DNA of 64,000 nucleotides from Chitinophagales bacterium. Its GTDB lineage: Bacteria; Bacteroidota; Bacteroidia; Chitinophagales; JADIYW01. Below the pieces are notes generated by a model. That model did no database searches. It was given only the letters and a program-made list of their open reading frames with translations, and had not been told where the DNA came from. The stretch spans positions 1,736,001 through 1,800,000 of the forward strand of contig JACJXT010000011.1 in assembly GCA_020636535.1 (NCBI GenBank), in the 5' to 3' direction. Position 1 is the first letter of the stretch. Every line of letters begins with the position of its first letter. The position numbers were made by a program, and so were the translations under genes. Positions 43,042 to 52,785 of this stretch are shown here, in pieces.

Positions 43042-44688
43042 CTATTGCAATAAAATTTTAGCATTTTCTATGGCTGCTTGATTTGGATTATCGCCACTCA
43101 ACATAACTGCTAATTCGTGTATTCGTGTTTCATTATCTAGTACTTTTATATTGGTATAAGTAATAGACTTATCATGATTTTTATAAATAAAGAAATGCTG
43201 ATGTGCTTTAGCTGCTACTTGTGGTAAATGCGTAATTGCTATAATTTGATGTTTTTTTCCAATTTCTTGTAACAACTTTCCTACTCTATTGGCAACTTCA
43301 CCAGAAATACCTGTATCAATTTCATCAAAAATCATAGTTGGTAGAGCTTGGTGTTTGGCTTCTATAGATTTTATAGCCAACATTAATCGAGATTTTTCGC
43401 CACCAGAACCAACTTTATTGAGTGTATTTGGTGCAATACCTTTATTTGGAGAAAAATATAGTTCTGCTATATTATTTCCAATAGCATTTAATTCAGTAGT
43501 ATTTAATTGTAATTGTACTACTGCAAATTCCATTCCTAACTCGTGTAAAAGTTGTGTCAACTCTTTTTCAAATCCGTTTATTTGTGCTTGTCTGTTTTTA
43601 GCAATACTTATGGCTTGTTTGTTGAGTGCATCAAATTGTTTTTTTGTTGATATTTCTAATTGTGCTAACTGTTCATTGTCTTCATCAATATTATTAAGTT
43701 GTGCTTGTAAGCTTTGTTGCACTTGTAATAATTCGTCTACTGTATTGACTTGATGTTTCAACATTAATTTATTAACTGACGAAACTTGTTCTTGCAATAA
43801 CTCATATCTGTTTGGGTTGTATTCTACTACTGCAATATTTTGATTGATTTGTTTGACTATACTATTTAATTCTTCTTGAATATTAAATACATTTATATTT
43901 ATTTCACTAAAAACATCATTATAGGAAGCAATACTACTCAATGCTTTGTTTACTGTTGATAATTGTTGTAAGACTGAAAAATCGCCTTCGTCTAAATGTT
44001 GTAAAGCTGTATTGAGTTGTTGTTGTATGCTTTCTGCATTTTGTAGTAGCAATAGTTCGCTGTTTACTTGGTCGTAATCTTCTAAACTAACACTCAACTG
44101 ATTAAATTCTTCAATCTGAAATTGTAAAAAATCTTGTTCTTTTTGATTTTTTGCTTGTGTTGCTTTTAAGTGATTTAGTTGATTGAGTGCTTTTTTATAT
44201 TGTTTATATGCTAATTGATATTCTTCTACTGTTTTTTGTTGATTAGCCAAACTATCTAATATATTACAAAAGAAAAAATCGTCTAATAACTTTTGGGTTT
44301 CGCCTTGTGCATGAATATTAATTAAATGATTGGTTACTTCTTGCAATTGTTGTAATGTACAAGGTGTATCATTAATAAAAGCTCTAGATTTTCCGTTGCT
44401 GTTTATTTCTCGTCTGATGATGGTAGTAGTATCAAAATCTACATCATTGATTTCAAAAATAGATTTATACTTATTGTCAATATTAAACCAAGCTTCTACT
44501 ACACATTTATCATTTTCATTTCGTAGTACGCTAGTATCTGCTCTTTTGCCTAGCACCAAAGACAACGCTCCTAGCAAAATAGATTTTCCTGCACCAGTTT
44601 CGCCTGTAATAATATTAAAATGTTGATGAAAATTGATATTCATTTCATCAATAATTGCATAGTTTTTTATTTCTAGTTTTTGCAACAT
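43042..44688 (-). CDS. recN: DNA repair protein RecN
   Basis: 548 residues from ATG 44688 (MLQKLEIKNYAIIDEM). The in-frame upstream TTG at 44709 is rejected because a TATTTTTG promoter element (44695-44702) lies between. SMC-like ATPase: Walker A ITGETGAGKSILLGAL at the N-terminus, a long central coiled coil, signature NKVGSGGEKSRLMLAIK and Walker B TMIFDEIDTGISGEVA at the C-terminus. Acts in double-strand-break repair. In Bacteroidota it is commonly linked to porD and coaBC, as here. Confidence 0.96.
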   Translation of the reverse strand: MLQKLEIKNYAIIDEMNINFHQHFNIITGETGAGKSILLGALSLVLGKRADTSVLRNENDKCVVEAWFNIDNKYKSIFEINDVDFDTTTIIRREINSNGKSRAFINDTPCTLQQLQEVTNHLINIHAQGETQKLLDDFFFCNILDSLANQQKTVEEYQLAYKQYKKALNQLNHLKATQAKNQKEQDFLQFQIEEFNQLSVSLEDYDQVNSELLLLQNAESIQQQLNTALQHLDEGDFSVLQQLSTVNKALSSIASYNDVFSEININVFNIQEELNSIVKQINQNIAVVEYNPNRYELLQEQVSSVNKLMLKHQVNTVDELLQVQQSLQAQLNNIDEDNEQLAQLEISTKKQFDALNKQAISIAKNRQAQINGFEKELTQLLHELGMEFAVVQLQLNTTELNAIGNNIAELYFSPNKGIAPNTLNKVGSGGEKSRLMLAIKSIEAKHQALPTMIFDEIDTGISGEVANRVGKLLQEIGKKHQIIAITHLPQVAAKAHQHFFIYKNHDKSITYTNIKVLDNETRIHELAVMLSGDNPNQAAIENAKILLQ

Positions 44689-44694
44689 TTGGCT

Positions 44695-44702
44695 CAAAAA
44701 TA
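44695..44702 (-). promoter_or_regulatory. -7 element TATTTTTG of recN
   Basis: Exact TAnnTTTG match 6 bp before ATG 44688. It fixes the recN start and shows that recN has its own promoter, separate from the coaBC-porD operon. Confidence 0.5.
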
Positions 44703-44756
44703 CAAACAAAAATTTAGATACTAGTAAGGATATATAAAATCTATATTGCGTTACAA

Positions 44757-44784
44757 CGCAGTGTCCTTTTCAAGAGACACTGCT
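44757..44784. repeat. Hairpin element shared with 19808-19833
   Basis: Inverse copy of the element inside the GNAT-start duplication: stem gcagtgtc (44758-44765) / gacactgc (44776-44783), with 10-nt loop of related sequence. The 263-bp gap 44689-44951 also holds an unrelated perfect 9-bp inverted repeat at 44895-44916 (tgtcagaag / cttctgaca, GAAA loop), possibly the porD terminator although no T-run follows. Confidence 0.7.
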
Positions 44785-44951
44785 GAGAATTTAAAGTTCG
44801 GAAAGGTGTACTTACTGAATTTATTTTAGCATCTTTTGTACCATCAACTATTTTTATTATACTGATTGTATTGTTAAGAGTTTCCGCTCTACAATGTCAG
44901 AAGGAAACTTCTGACAGCACATAAATTAACAAAGTAATCTAACTAAAAAAA

Positions 44952-45857
44952 CTACTTGCCTATTTTTTTGTAGGAAGCTGCATTGACTGGATCTAGTGTA
45001 GACAATAGTTGTACTACTGAATTTTTTTCTGCAATATCTGCTTTGGAATAAATATTGAGCAACTCTTCTTTTTTTCCTTCAAAGAAAACTCGCAATGGCA
45101 TTAAATTCGGATTGTCTTTATTTACTTGCTGTAAAAAAGTCAACGCTGTTGTAATTACTGTTCTTGATTTACTAGCATCAGTATACATATTGTCTAGTCC
45201 ATTAAAATGATAAAACAAAAATGCTTTCCGCATCATTTTATATCTTGGATTTAACCAGCCATCAACCAAAGCAAATCTGTTTCTAGTTCCATCTAATTTA
45301 TTCCAACCTTTATATTGACTTTGAACTTGCGATGGTATGTTATTGATAATTGTTAATGCTTGTTGAAAATCATCTTCTCCACCATTTTCAGAAAACGATT
45401 CATTGTCATATCCTATAATCATATAAGCATAATAAGCTAATAATGATGTAAGATGCGATGAATAGGCATTGTTGTTATAGTCTAAAATTTGTAAGTCGGC
45501 ATAGTCAAAATCAAAATCGTTGTCTTTATATGACAGTAAAACAGTATTATACATACTATTAAATACTGGTCGTTGCGACTGAACAATAGCATCTGCTTTA
45601 TAAGTTCCTTCTGTTGGAATTTCTGTAATGTTGAGTGTAATAGAACATTTTATTTTTTCGTAAGGTTTATACGAATCGTTTGTCCATTTTCTACCATTTA
45701 AAAACTCTTGTATGGCAATTTCCATATTTTTAAATACTCTAGGATCTACACTTTGATTGTTTGGTGAAATGACACTTACTTTACAATTCAACTCTTGTGC
45801 TTGAGTGGCTAGTCCAATAATTATCAATATAAGTAATATATAATTTTTAAGCTTCAT
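44952..45857 (-). CDS. porD: PorD, type IX secretion system accessory protein (DUF4835)
   Basis: 301 residues with an N-terminal signal peptide (MKLKNYILLILIIIGLATQAQ). The mature start ELNCKVSVISPNNQSVDP and the segment TRNRFALVDGWLNPRYKMMRKAFL are typical of DUF4835 proteins, annotated PorD. It is implicated in the type IX secretion/gliding machinery of Bacteroidota, though its exact role is poorly defined. It overlaps coaBC by 11 bp, the conserved arrangement. Presence suggests the organism has type IX secretion, but no core por gene is in the window. Confidence 0.88.
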   Translation of the reverse strand: MKLKNYILLILIIIGLATQAQELNCKVSVISPNNQSVDPRVFKNMEIAIQEFLNGRKWTNDSYKPYEKIKCSITLNITEIPTEGTYKADAIVQSQRPVFNSMYNTVLLSYKDNDFDFDYADLQILDYNNNAYSSHLTSLLAYYAYMIIGYDNESFSENGGEDDFQQALTIINNIPSQVQSQYKGWNKLDGTRNRFALVDGWLNPRYKMMRKAFLFYHFNGLDNMYTDASKSRTVITTALTFLQQVNKDNPNLMPLRVFFEGKKEELLNIYSKADIAEKNSVVQLLSTLDPVNAASYKKIGK

Positions 45858-47070
45858 ACATTTTTTCCAAGTAGTTTAAAATATCATTAGCAACTTCTGT
45901 TTTATCTTTTAACTCAAAATTAGTCAAATTATTGTATTTATCTAATATAGTAATTTTATTGGTATTGTGTTTAAAAGCTGCTCCTTTATCTTTCGGCGAA
46001 TTTAATACTACAAAATCGAAGTTCTTTTTTTGCAGTTTTTCTTTAGCATATTGTTCTAAGTTTTGTGTTTCTAGTGCAAATCCAACACTTATTTGGTTGT
46101 TTTTCTTGATTTTGCCAAACTCCAAAGCAATATCTACATTTTTAGTGAGTGCAATTTCCAAATTATTAGACGACTTTTTTATTTTCTCATCGGCTACTTC
46201 TTGCACTTTATAATCGGCTACTGCTGCTGCAAAAATGCAAACATCTTGTGTAGCAAAATTATCAGAACATGCTTTATACATTTCTGCTGCTGTTTGAACG
46301 CTAATCAGATTAATCGTTGCATCATCAACAGCAATAGTACTTGGTCCTAGTACTAGAGTTACCTTCGCTCCTCTTGCACTCGCTTGTTTAGCTAGAGCAA
46401 TTCCCATTTTTCCGCTAGAATGATTGCCAATAAATCGTACTGGATCAATTGGTTCATAAGTTGGTCCAGCTGTAATTAAAATTTTTTTATTGTTTAGAAT
46501 AGAGATTGGCTTTGTAGTAAAGTTTTCAAAATATTGATTTAGAATAGCAACAATATTTTCTGGTTCTTCTAATCTTCCTTCGCCAATTAAACCACTTGCC
46601 AACTCGCCATGATTGACTTGTATGACTTCGTTTTGATAGCTTTTTAGCAAGCTAATATTATTTTGTGTTGATGGATGATGCCACATATCTACATCCATAG
46701 CTGGTGCAACAAATACTTTACACTTAGCAGATAAATATGTCGCTAACAGCAAGTTATCGCAAATACCATGAGCCATTTTAGCAATGGTATTGGCAGAAGC
46801 TGGAGCTATAAGCATTACATCTGCCCAAAGTGCTACATCTACATGATTGGTCCAATTGGTTTTGTTGGCATTGGTAAATTCTACCAAGCAATCGTTTTTG
46901 GAAAGCGTTGCTAAAGTTAAAGGTGCAATGAAATTGGTGGCATCTTTAGTTAAAATGCAACGCACTTCTGCTCCAGATTTAATTAATAATCTAACAATAT
47001 AAGCAGCTTTGTATGCAGCAATACTACCACAAACTGCAAGTAAAACTTTTTTGCCTTTAATGGCTTGCAT
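45847..47070 (-). CDS. coaBC: Bifunctional phosphopantothenoylcysteine decarboxylase / phosphopantothenate-cysteine ligase
   Basis: 407 residues. N-terminal CoaC flavoprotein domain: GKKVLLAVCGSIAAYKA, the active-site region FVAPAMDVDMWHHP, and the substrate-clamp-like GLIGEGRLEEPENI. C-terminal CoaB domain starts KKILITAGPTYEPIDPVRFIGNHSSGKMG. Both halves are complete; together they make 4'-phosphopantetheine precursor for CoA. Operon order bamD-rpoZ-coaBC-porD. Confidence 0.96.
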   Translation of the reverse strand: MQAIKGKKVLLAVCGSIAAYKAAYIVRLLIKSGAEVRCILTKDATNFIAPLTLATLSKNDCLVEFTNANKTNWTNHVDVALWADVMLIAPASANTIAKMAHGICDNLLLATYLSAKCKVFVAPAMDVDMWHHPSTQNNISLLKSYQNEVIQVNHGELASGLIGEGRLEEPENIVAILNQYFENFTTKPISILNNKKILITAGPTYEPIDPVRFIGNHSSGKMGIALAKQASARGAKVTLVLGPSTIAVDDATINLISVQTAAEMYKACSDNFATQDVCIFAAAVADYKVQEVADEKIKKSSNNLEIALTKNVDIALEFGKIKKNNQISVGFALETQNLEQYAKEKLQKKNFDFVVLNSPKDKGAAFKHNTNKITILDKYNNLTNFELKDKTEVANDILNYLEKMYEA

Positions 47071-47076
47071 TATTTT

Positions 47077-47430
47077 TTATTGTTCTTCTGACAATACCGA
47101 TTCCATTTCTTCTTTAAGTGGTAATTCTATATGCGTTTCGTTGTTTAAGAATTCACCTAAAGCTAAAATAGAAGGTTTTGGCATTTTTTCGTAATAACGA
47201 GAGATTTCAATTTGCTCTCTGTTTTCAAATATTTCTTCTAAATTATCTGTTGCAGAAGCAAACTCTTCTAATTTTCTGTGCAATTCTTCTTTTAATTTAG
47301 TATTAATTTGATTGGCTCTTTTAGAGATTGCATTGATTGACTGATAAACATTACCTGTTTGGTCTTTTATTTTTTTCAAATCTCTAGTTTCGATATACGC
47401 CGATTGGTTTTTTAATTCCTCTTTATTCAT
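47077..47430 (-). CDS. rpoZ: Bacteroidota-type RNA polymerase omega subunit
   Basis: 117 residues. Divergent from the proteobacterial omega but the segment TGNVYQSINAISKRANQINTKLKEEL carries the helix by which omega grips the beta' tail, and the position between bamD and coaBC is the usual one in this phylum. It overlaps bamD by 4 bp (ATGA) and lies 6 bp from coaBC. The C-terminal extension MPKPSILALGEFL is typical of the Bacteroidota form. Confidence 0.85.
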   Translation of the reverse strand: MNKEELKNQSAYIETRDLKKIKDQTGNVYQSINAISKRANQINTKLKEELHRKLEEFASATDNLEEIFENREQIEISRYYEKMPKPSILALGEFLNNETHIELPLKEEMESVLSEEQ

Positions 47431-48230
47431 GATTTATCTTTTTTTGTATTTTTAATTTTATTTAATGCTTGTTGATTGAGTTTATTTAACTCGCCAATAT
47501 ACTCACTATTAGGAAATTTATTGACAAAATCTTGATAAGATGTAGCATATTCTTCGAATCGTTCTAGTTTTTTCTCTGAATAACTTTGCTCTGCATACTT
47601 AAAATTAGATTTTACGATAAGATAAGCAATCTCATCTGGTTTTTCGTACTCTGGATATTCTTCTATAAAGTTTGCCAAAGCAACAGATGCTGCATGATAT
47701 TGTTCTATTTTATAGTACAGATACGCTGCTTCGTATGATTTCTTTCTTAGCTTGCCTCTTAATTTATCCATTTCTGCATTCACTTCCGTTTTATATTTAG
47801 AATCTGGATATCTTGTTAAAAAGCTATTGAAAACACTAATTGCCTTAATGGTATTGACTTGCTCTAAGGAATATCTTGGTGATACATCGGCATAACTCTT
47901 AGCTTCTAAAAAGCCAGCTTCTTCTGCATTTTTACTAGCAGGATAGGTTTGATAGAAACTTCTTAAATAATACCCTGCTAACTCATAACTTTGATTGTAG
48001 TATTGTGCTTTGGCATATTTAAAATAAATGTCTTCTACGCTTTTCTGACCTTTTAAAACGGTAAGCAACTGCTCGTATAATGGAATTGCTTTCTCATATT
48101 TTTCTTTTTCAAAATACTCGTTGGCTACCTTTTCTTTTTCATCTACATCATTAGATTTTAATGCTTGTTGATAGCTCTTGTTACAAGCAAATAGTGATAA
48201 AGACAATAATATGATAAAGATTTTCCTCAT
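47427..48230 (-). CDS. bamD: Outer membrane protein assembly factor BamD
   Basis: 267 residues. Lipoprotein signal MRKIFIILLSLSLFAC (Cys 16). The mature part is a chain of TPR-like helices: VANEYFEKEKYEKAIPLYEQLL, AQYYNQSYELAGYYLRSFYQTYP, AISVFNSFLTRYPDSKY and AYLYYKIEQYHAASVALANFI. This is the BamD lipoprotein, attached to the inner face of the outer membrane and working with BamA. First gene of the bamD-rpoZ-coaBC-porD operon. Confidence 0.92.
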   Translation of the reverse strand: MRKIFIILLSLSLFACNKSYQQALKSNDVDEKEKVANEYFEKEKYEKAIPLYEQLLTVLKGQKSVEDIYFKYAKAQYYNQSYELAGYYLRSFYQTYPASKNAEEAGFLEAKSYADVSPRYSLEQVNTIKAISVFNSFLTRYPDSKYKTEVNAEMDKLRGKLRKKSYEAAYLYYKIEQYHAASVALANFIEEYPEYEKPDEIAYLIVKSNFKYAEQSYSEKKLERFEEYATSYQDFVNKFPNSEYIGELNKLNQQALNKIKNTKKDKS

Positions 48231-48240
48231 AAAATGTTGG

Positions 48241-48271
48241 CAAAGATATGGCTATTTATTAAGAATACAAA
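48241..48271 (-). promoter_or_regulatory. Promoter of the bamD-rpoZ-coaBC-porD operon
   Basis: On the minus strand TTTG (48268-48271) and TATCTTTG (48241-48248) are separated by 19 bp, the best -33/-7 pair seen in the window. The -7 element ends 10 bp before the bamD ATG, giving a leader of only a few bases. Confidence 0.65.
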
Positions 48272-48343
48272 GCTAATAGCTTTAACAGAATATTATAGTT
48301 AAAGAAAGTAAAGAAGTGTAGATGTTTTAATTCCTGTTATTTC

Positions 48344-49699
48344 TTATTCAATTATCTTCATCTTCAATACTGTTTTTGTTGTTGTAGTGATTTTAAATCT
48401 ATCGTCAATTCTATGACCTATTAACCAAACTAATTTTTCGTCTGAAAATAATATTGGTGTTTGTTCTTTGTCTATCTGCGAAAATTTTTGGTCTTTAAAA
48501 TACTTAGACAGTTTCTTCTTTCCTACTTTATTTGGATTTTTTAGTTTAGACAATCCAAATGGATAAAAATAATCGGCTTGTTTCCAATAACGAATCAACA
48601 ATGGCAATTGAATTTTGTCTGCATCTAAATATGCATAATTAACTGATTTTTTGATATTAATTTTATCTATCGGAACAATTTTACATTGTATTTTATAGTT
48701 GTTAAAAATAATTTGTTTTGGAATTTTATCGAACAATAAATAATGTGTTTTTTCTGATTTTAAATCAACTACAAACAATTGTTTTCTATCGACTATTAAT
48801 CGACATGAGCTTGAAAAGTATTGTTTACCTGATTGTTGTTCATTGATGTTTTGTAATATGTTTTGAATTTGTTCTGCATTAAAATCGTACTTATTCAACA
48901 AGTGATACAAAATAGTTTTTACTGCTGGATGTTTTCTAAAATAGTTGAAATTAATTGCTACAACATCATTGTTTATAAAAACACATTTTTTGTTGATGTA
49001 GTCCATTAAATCTTGTTCTATTAATAGCGTATAATCAGACATATATTCTGAAAACTGTTGTATGTTTTGCAAAATATTCGGATTTATTTTTTCTAGCACA
49101 GGCACTACTTCATGTCGTAATAAATTGCGTTGATAATCGGTTGAAGCATTGCTACTGTCTTCTCTAAAAGCAATTTTATGTTGATGAGCAAAAGCTACAA
49201 TTTCTTGTTTAGTAATAGCTAATAAAGGTCGTACTACAAAATTATTTTTTGGCAACATACCTTTTAATCCATTTAAACCAGTACCTTTTGTAAGATTGAG
49301 TAAAATAGTTTCGAGTTGATCGTTGGCATGATGTGCAGTAACAATGAAATCAATTGCATTTTCATTCCGAAGTTGTTCAAACCATTCGTAGCGTAATTTG
49401 CGTGCGATCATTTGAGTTGATTGTTTGCTTTGTTTTTTCTCTTGTATAGTATTAAACGACTTAGTAAAAAATGGAATATTGTTTTTAGTACAGAAGTCAA
49501 TAATAAATTGTTCGTCTGCATTACTTTCTTCGCCACGCAAATTAAAATTGCAATGAGCTACTGTTATATCATATTCTAATATTTTTAATAAATATAGTAG
49601 CACCATTGAGTCAATGCCTCCACTACATGCTACAAGTAGTTTGTTGTTGCGTTCAAACAGTTGATATTGTGCTATATATTGTTTAATTTTATCTATCAT
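48344..49699 (-). CDS. tilS: tRNA(Ile)-lysidine synthetase
   Basis: 451 residues. PP-loop ATP motif LLVACSGGIDSMVLLYLL at the N-terminus; THHANDQLETILLNLTKGTG and RPLLAITKQEIVAFA are the next family motifs, followed by TilS substrate-binding and C-terminal domains. It modifies the wobble cytidine of the isoleucine tRNA that reads AUA codons. The start overlaps the stop of the upstream gene by one base (TAATG), so the two are co-transcribed with the TPR gene. Confidence 0.95.
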   Translation of the reverse strand: MIDKIKQYIAQYQLFERNNKLLVACSGGIDSMVLLYLLKILEYDITVAHCNFNLRGEESNADEQFIIDFCTKNNIPFFTKSFNTIQEKKQSKQSTQMIARKLRYEWFEQLRNENAIDFIVTAHHANDQLETILLNLTKGTGLNGLKGMLPKNNFVVRPLLAITKQEIVAFAHQHKIAFREDSSNASTDYQRNLLRHEVVPVLEKINPNILQNIQQFSEYMSDYTLLIEQDLMDYINKKCVFINNDVVAINFNYFRKHPAVKTILYHLLNKYDFNAEQIQNILQNINEQQSGKQYFSSSCRLIVDRKQLFVVDLKSEKTHYLLFDKIPKQIIFNNYKIQCKIVPIDKINIKKSVNYAYLDADKIQLPLLIRYWKQADYFYPFGLSKLKNPNKVGKKKLSKYFKDQKFSQIDKEQTPILFSDEKLVWLIGHRIDDRFKITTTTKTVLKMKIIE

Positions 49700-50661
49700 T
49701 ATTCGTAGTATTCGTAGGTGTAAGTGTAGTTAAATTCAATCCATTTATCATTGTAGTTTCTAATAAATGGTGGTTTTGAGTAATAATATTGTCTGTAATA
49801 ATCTAAATAGTAATTACTCAATATTTTAGATTTAATAGTTATAGGTAAATAATTATTATCTAAATTAATTAGAACTTCATTTTTGTATTGAGTATCTAAA
49901 TCAGTTATTATACTATTAGGATTATAAGAAACATTATAATAATATCTATAATTTATATTATGATCATCTATAATATATGTTGATCTGCTCAAAGTCGTTT
50001 GAAATCCTCTTATTGATATCAAATAAGATAGATGTTTCTTATCAATATCTATTTCTTTGTTTATATATATATGTTCAGCATCATTTATTCTAAAAATCAT
50101 ATAAACGCTATCATCTTGTAACTTATAATATTTTATTCTAAGTGATTCATCAATAAAATTAAAATAATAGCTTGAACTAGAATCATTGTTTTCAATACTA
50201 TACAAACCCTTATTTCTATATTCTTTAATTAATGCTTTATTTTTCCAAAAAGATTTTATAAAGATTGTATCATTTGTTATTAATGAATATCTATTATAAA
50301 TAGATTTTTCCTTTGGAATTAAATTTATATCTGTAATATGATAATAATTTATTATTCTAATATCTTCTAATTTATTAAATCTGTAAGCACTACATTCAAC
50401 ATGAGTTAAATTTCCATTTCTATCAAAATTAAATTTAGACCAAATTTCGTTATTATTAGATTCATGTTGTTTTATTGTAAATGATTTTATACTATTTTTA
50501 TATGACTTTAAATTATGTAATAAATAATCATCTGATAAAATATTATATTTATTATATTTTTTAATTATATCTTTCGAAAAAACATTTAATCCAACAACAA
50601 AAATTAAAATCAATAAAAAAAAGTGTTTCATAGTACTTAGGTGTTTAGGTGAATAATTCAT
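49699..50661 (-). CDS. Exported protein of unknown function
   Basis: 320 residues from ATG 50661, which overlaps the stop of the TPR gene as ATGA; ATG 50631 (MKHFFLLILIF) gives a more compact signal peptide and is the alternative. After the signal peptide (cleavage near GLNVFSKD) the protein is Tyr/Asn/Ile-rich, probably all-beta, with many YYxxxY stretches. No family recognised. Base composition is even more AT-rich than its neighbours. Middle gene of the TPR-unknown-tilS unit. Confidence 0.75.
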   Translation of the reverse strand: MNYSPKHLSTMKHFFLLILIFVVGLNVFSKDIIKKYNKYNILSDDYLLHNLKSYKNSIKSFTIKQHESNNNEIWSKFNFDRNGNLTHVECSAYRFNKLEDIRIINYYHITDINLIPKEKSIYNRYSLITNDTIFIKSFWKNKALIKEYRNKGLYSIENNDSSSSYYFNFIDESLRIKYYKLQDDSVYMIFRINDAEHIYINKEIDIDKKHLSYLISIRGFQTTLSRSTYIIDDHNINYRYYYNVSYNPNSIITDLDTQYKNEVLINLDNNYLPITIKSKILSNYYLDYYRQYYYSKPPFIRNYNDKWIEFNYTYTYEYYE

Positions 50662-50984
50662 TCCATTTCTATTTCTAAATTCATTTTGGCTTGCTGTAAT
50701 TCTTTCAATGCATGCATTGTTTTTTGTTTTGTAGCAATTTCAATGCCTTTATTATAAATATTTAACGCTTTATTAAAGTCGTTGTTTAATTCATATAGTT
50801 TTGCTAAATGATAATATGTTCCAATATAATTTTCATCTATAACTAATAGATTTTCAAACACTTGCATAGCATTTTCATACTTGCCTGCTTTTTCTAATTC
50901 TTTAGCATAGGCAAAGTTGATAAAGCTGTCATTCGGATTTTCTTCCAAAAGTTGTGCTAATTGTATCAATCTGTCATTTATCAT
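50658..50984 (-). CDS. Small TPR-repeat protein
   Basis: 108 residues made of about two and a half TPR units: FINFAYAKELEKAGKYENAMQVFENLL and GTYYHLAKLYELNNDFNKALNIYNKGIEIA fit the W/L/G/Y/A/F/A/P pattern. No signal peptide, so cytosolic. A binding protein of unknown partner. First gene of the unit with the exported protein and tilS; divergent from etfBA with 59 bp between starts. Confidence 0.85.
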   Translation of the reverse strand: MINDRLIQLAQLLEENPNDSFINFAYAKELEKAGKYENAMQVFENLLVIDENYIGTYYHLAKLYELNNDFNKALNIYNKGIEIATKQKTMHALKELQQAKMNLEIEME

Positions 50985-51043
50985 TTTATAATTGCAAATT
51001 AAAGAATTATTTTAGCTAAAATCTTTAAATAAAAATATAATTT

Positions 51044-51787
51044 ATGAAATTCTTAGTTTGTATAAGCTTAGTTCCGGATACCACTACTAAAATTTCTTTT
51101 GTTGAAAACGACACAAAATTCAACACAGATAAGGTACAGTGGATATTAAATCCGTACGACGAATGGTACGCTCTTGTTAGAGCATTAGAATTAAAAGAAG
51201 CTAACGGTGGTTCTGTAACTGTTATTAATGTTGGTGGTGCAGAAAACGACCAAGTAATTAGAAAAGCATTGGCTATTGGTGCTGATGATGCTATTAGAGT
51301 TGATGCAACTTCTGACCTAGATTCTTTTTCAATTGCAAGCGATATTGCTGCTGTTGCTAAAGATGGCAATTATGATGTAATTATGCTAGGTAAAGAAACC
51401 ATCAATTATAATGGTTCTAATTTAGGTGGTATGCTGGCAGAAATGTTAGATTTACCATTTATCTCTTATGCATCTAAATTAGATATGAATGGCAATGTAG
51501 CTAGTATTGATAGAGAAATTGAAGGTGGTAAAGAATCATTAGAAGTAAGTACTCCATTTGTAATTAGTTGTGCTAAAGGTATGGCAGAAGCTAGAATTCC
51601 TAACATGAAAGGAATTATGATGGCTAAATCTAAACCATTAGCTGTAGTAACACCACAAGCAGTTGCTCCTCAAACTAGTACAGTTAAATACGAGTTACCT
51701 CCAGCAAAAGCTGCTTGTAAAATGATTGATCCAGACAACATGGACGAATTGGTATCTTTATTACATAACGAAGCAAAAGTAATTTAA
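51044..51787 (+). CDS. etfB: Electron transfer flavoprotein beta subunit
   Basis: 247 residues. MKFLVCISLVPDTTTKISF, NPYDEWYALVRALELKE and the AMP-binding segment VIMLGKETINYNGSNLGGMLAE mark EtfB. With EtfA it carries electrons from acyl-CoA dehydrogenases to the quinone pool. Followed 2 bp later by etfA. No acyl-CoA dehydrogenase in the window, but a MaoC-type hydratase gene lies just downstream. Confidence 0.96.
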   Translation: MKFLVCISLVPDTTTKISFVENDTKFNTDKVQWILNPYDEWYALVRALELKEANGGSVTVINVGGAENDQVIRKALAIGADDAIRVDATSDLDSFSIASDIAAVAKDGNYDVIMLGKETINYNGSNLGGMLAEMLDLPFISYASKLDMNGNVASIDREIEGGKESLEVSTPFVISCAKGMAEARIPNMKGIMMAKSKPLAVVTPQAVAPQTSTVKYELPPAKAACKMIDPDNMDELVSLLHNEAKVI

Positions 51788-51789
51788 TC

Positions 51790-52761
51790 ATGGCAATATT
51801 ATTTATAGTAGATTTAGTAGATGGCAAAGTAAAAAAAGGCTCTTTTGAAGTAGCTTCTTATGCCTCAAAATTAGCAGCTAATACTGGTACGGAAGCAGTT
51901 GGTTTAGCATTAGGAACTGCTAACGATAGCGATTTAGCTGATTTAGGTAGCTATGGCACCACAAAAATATATCACGCAAGTAACAACGCATTTAATAGTT
52001 TTGATGCTGGTGTTTATGCACAAGCTGTAAAAGATGCAGCAGATAAAATTGGTGCTCATACAGTTATTTTTTCTATGGGATTAACAGGTAAAGCAGTTGC
52101 TCCTAGAGTAGCTGTTAAAATGAATGCTGGTATCGTTTCTGGTGCTGTTGCATTACCTGATACTTCAAACGGATTTGTAGTTAAAAAAGGTGCTTTTTCT
52201 GGTAAAGCCTTTGCTTTAGTAAGCATTAATACCGAAAATAAAGTAGTTTCTGTTACGCCAAATGCTTATGGTGCTACAAAAGGTAGTGGTACTGCAACTG
52301 TAGAAGCTATTGATTTAATTCCTGCAGCAAGTAGAATTACAGTTAAAGAAGTAAAAAGACAACAAGGTGATGTTGCTCCACTTCCAGAAGCTGAATTGGT
52401 TGTAAGTGCTGGTAGAGGTATGAAAGGTCCAGAAAATTGGGGAATAATCGAAGATTTAGCTGCAAGCTTAGGTGCTACTACAGCTTGTTCTCGTCCTGTT
52501 GCTGATGTTGGTTGGAGACCTCATCACGAACATGTTGGACAAACTGGTGTGGCTATTAGACCTAATTTATATATTGCAGTCGGAATTTCAGGTGCTATTC
52601 AACACTTGGCTGGTGTAAACCAAAGTAAAACAATAGTAGTAATTAATAAAGATCCAGAAGCTCCTTTCTTTAAAGCTGCAGATTATGGTGTTGTTGGCGA
52701 TTTGTTTGAAGTAGTACCAAAATTAACAGAAGCAATTAAAAAATTTAAAGCTCAACAATAA
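51790..52761 (+). CDS. etfA: Electron transfer flavoprotein alpha subunit
   Basis: 323 residues. The C-terminal FAD domain is unmistakable: VVSAGRGMKGPENWGIIEDLA, SRPVADVGWRPHHEHVGQTG, RPNLYIAVGISGAIQHLAG and INKDPEAPFFKAADYGVVGD. The N-terminal half matches EtfB in fold. Complete. A strong terminator follows within 60 bp, so etfBA form an isolated two-gene operon. Confidence 0.97.
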   Translation: MAILFIVDLVDGKVKKGSFEVASYASKLAANTGTEAVGLALGTANDSDLADLGSYGTTKIYHASNNAFNSFDAGVYAQAVKDAADKIGAHTVIFSMGLTGKAVAPRVAVKMNAGIVSGAVALPDTSNGFVVKKGAFSGKAFALVSINTENKVVSVTPNAYGATKGSGTATVEAIDLIPAASRITVKEVKRQQGDVAPLPEAELVVSAGRGMKGPENWGIIEDLAASLGATTACSRPVADVGWRPHHEHVGQTGVAIRPNLYIAVGISGAIQHLAGVNQSKTIVVINKDPEAPFFKAADYGVVGDLFEVVPKLTEAIKKFKAQQ

Positions 52762-52785
52762 ATAAATTCGGTTTATTATAATAAT

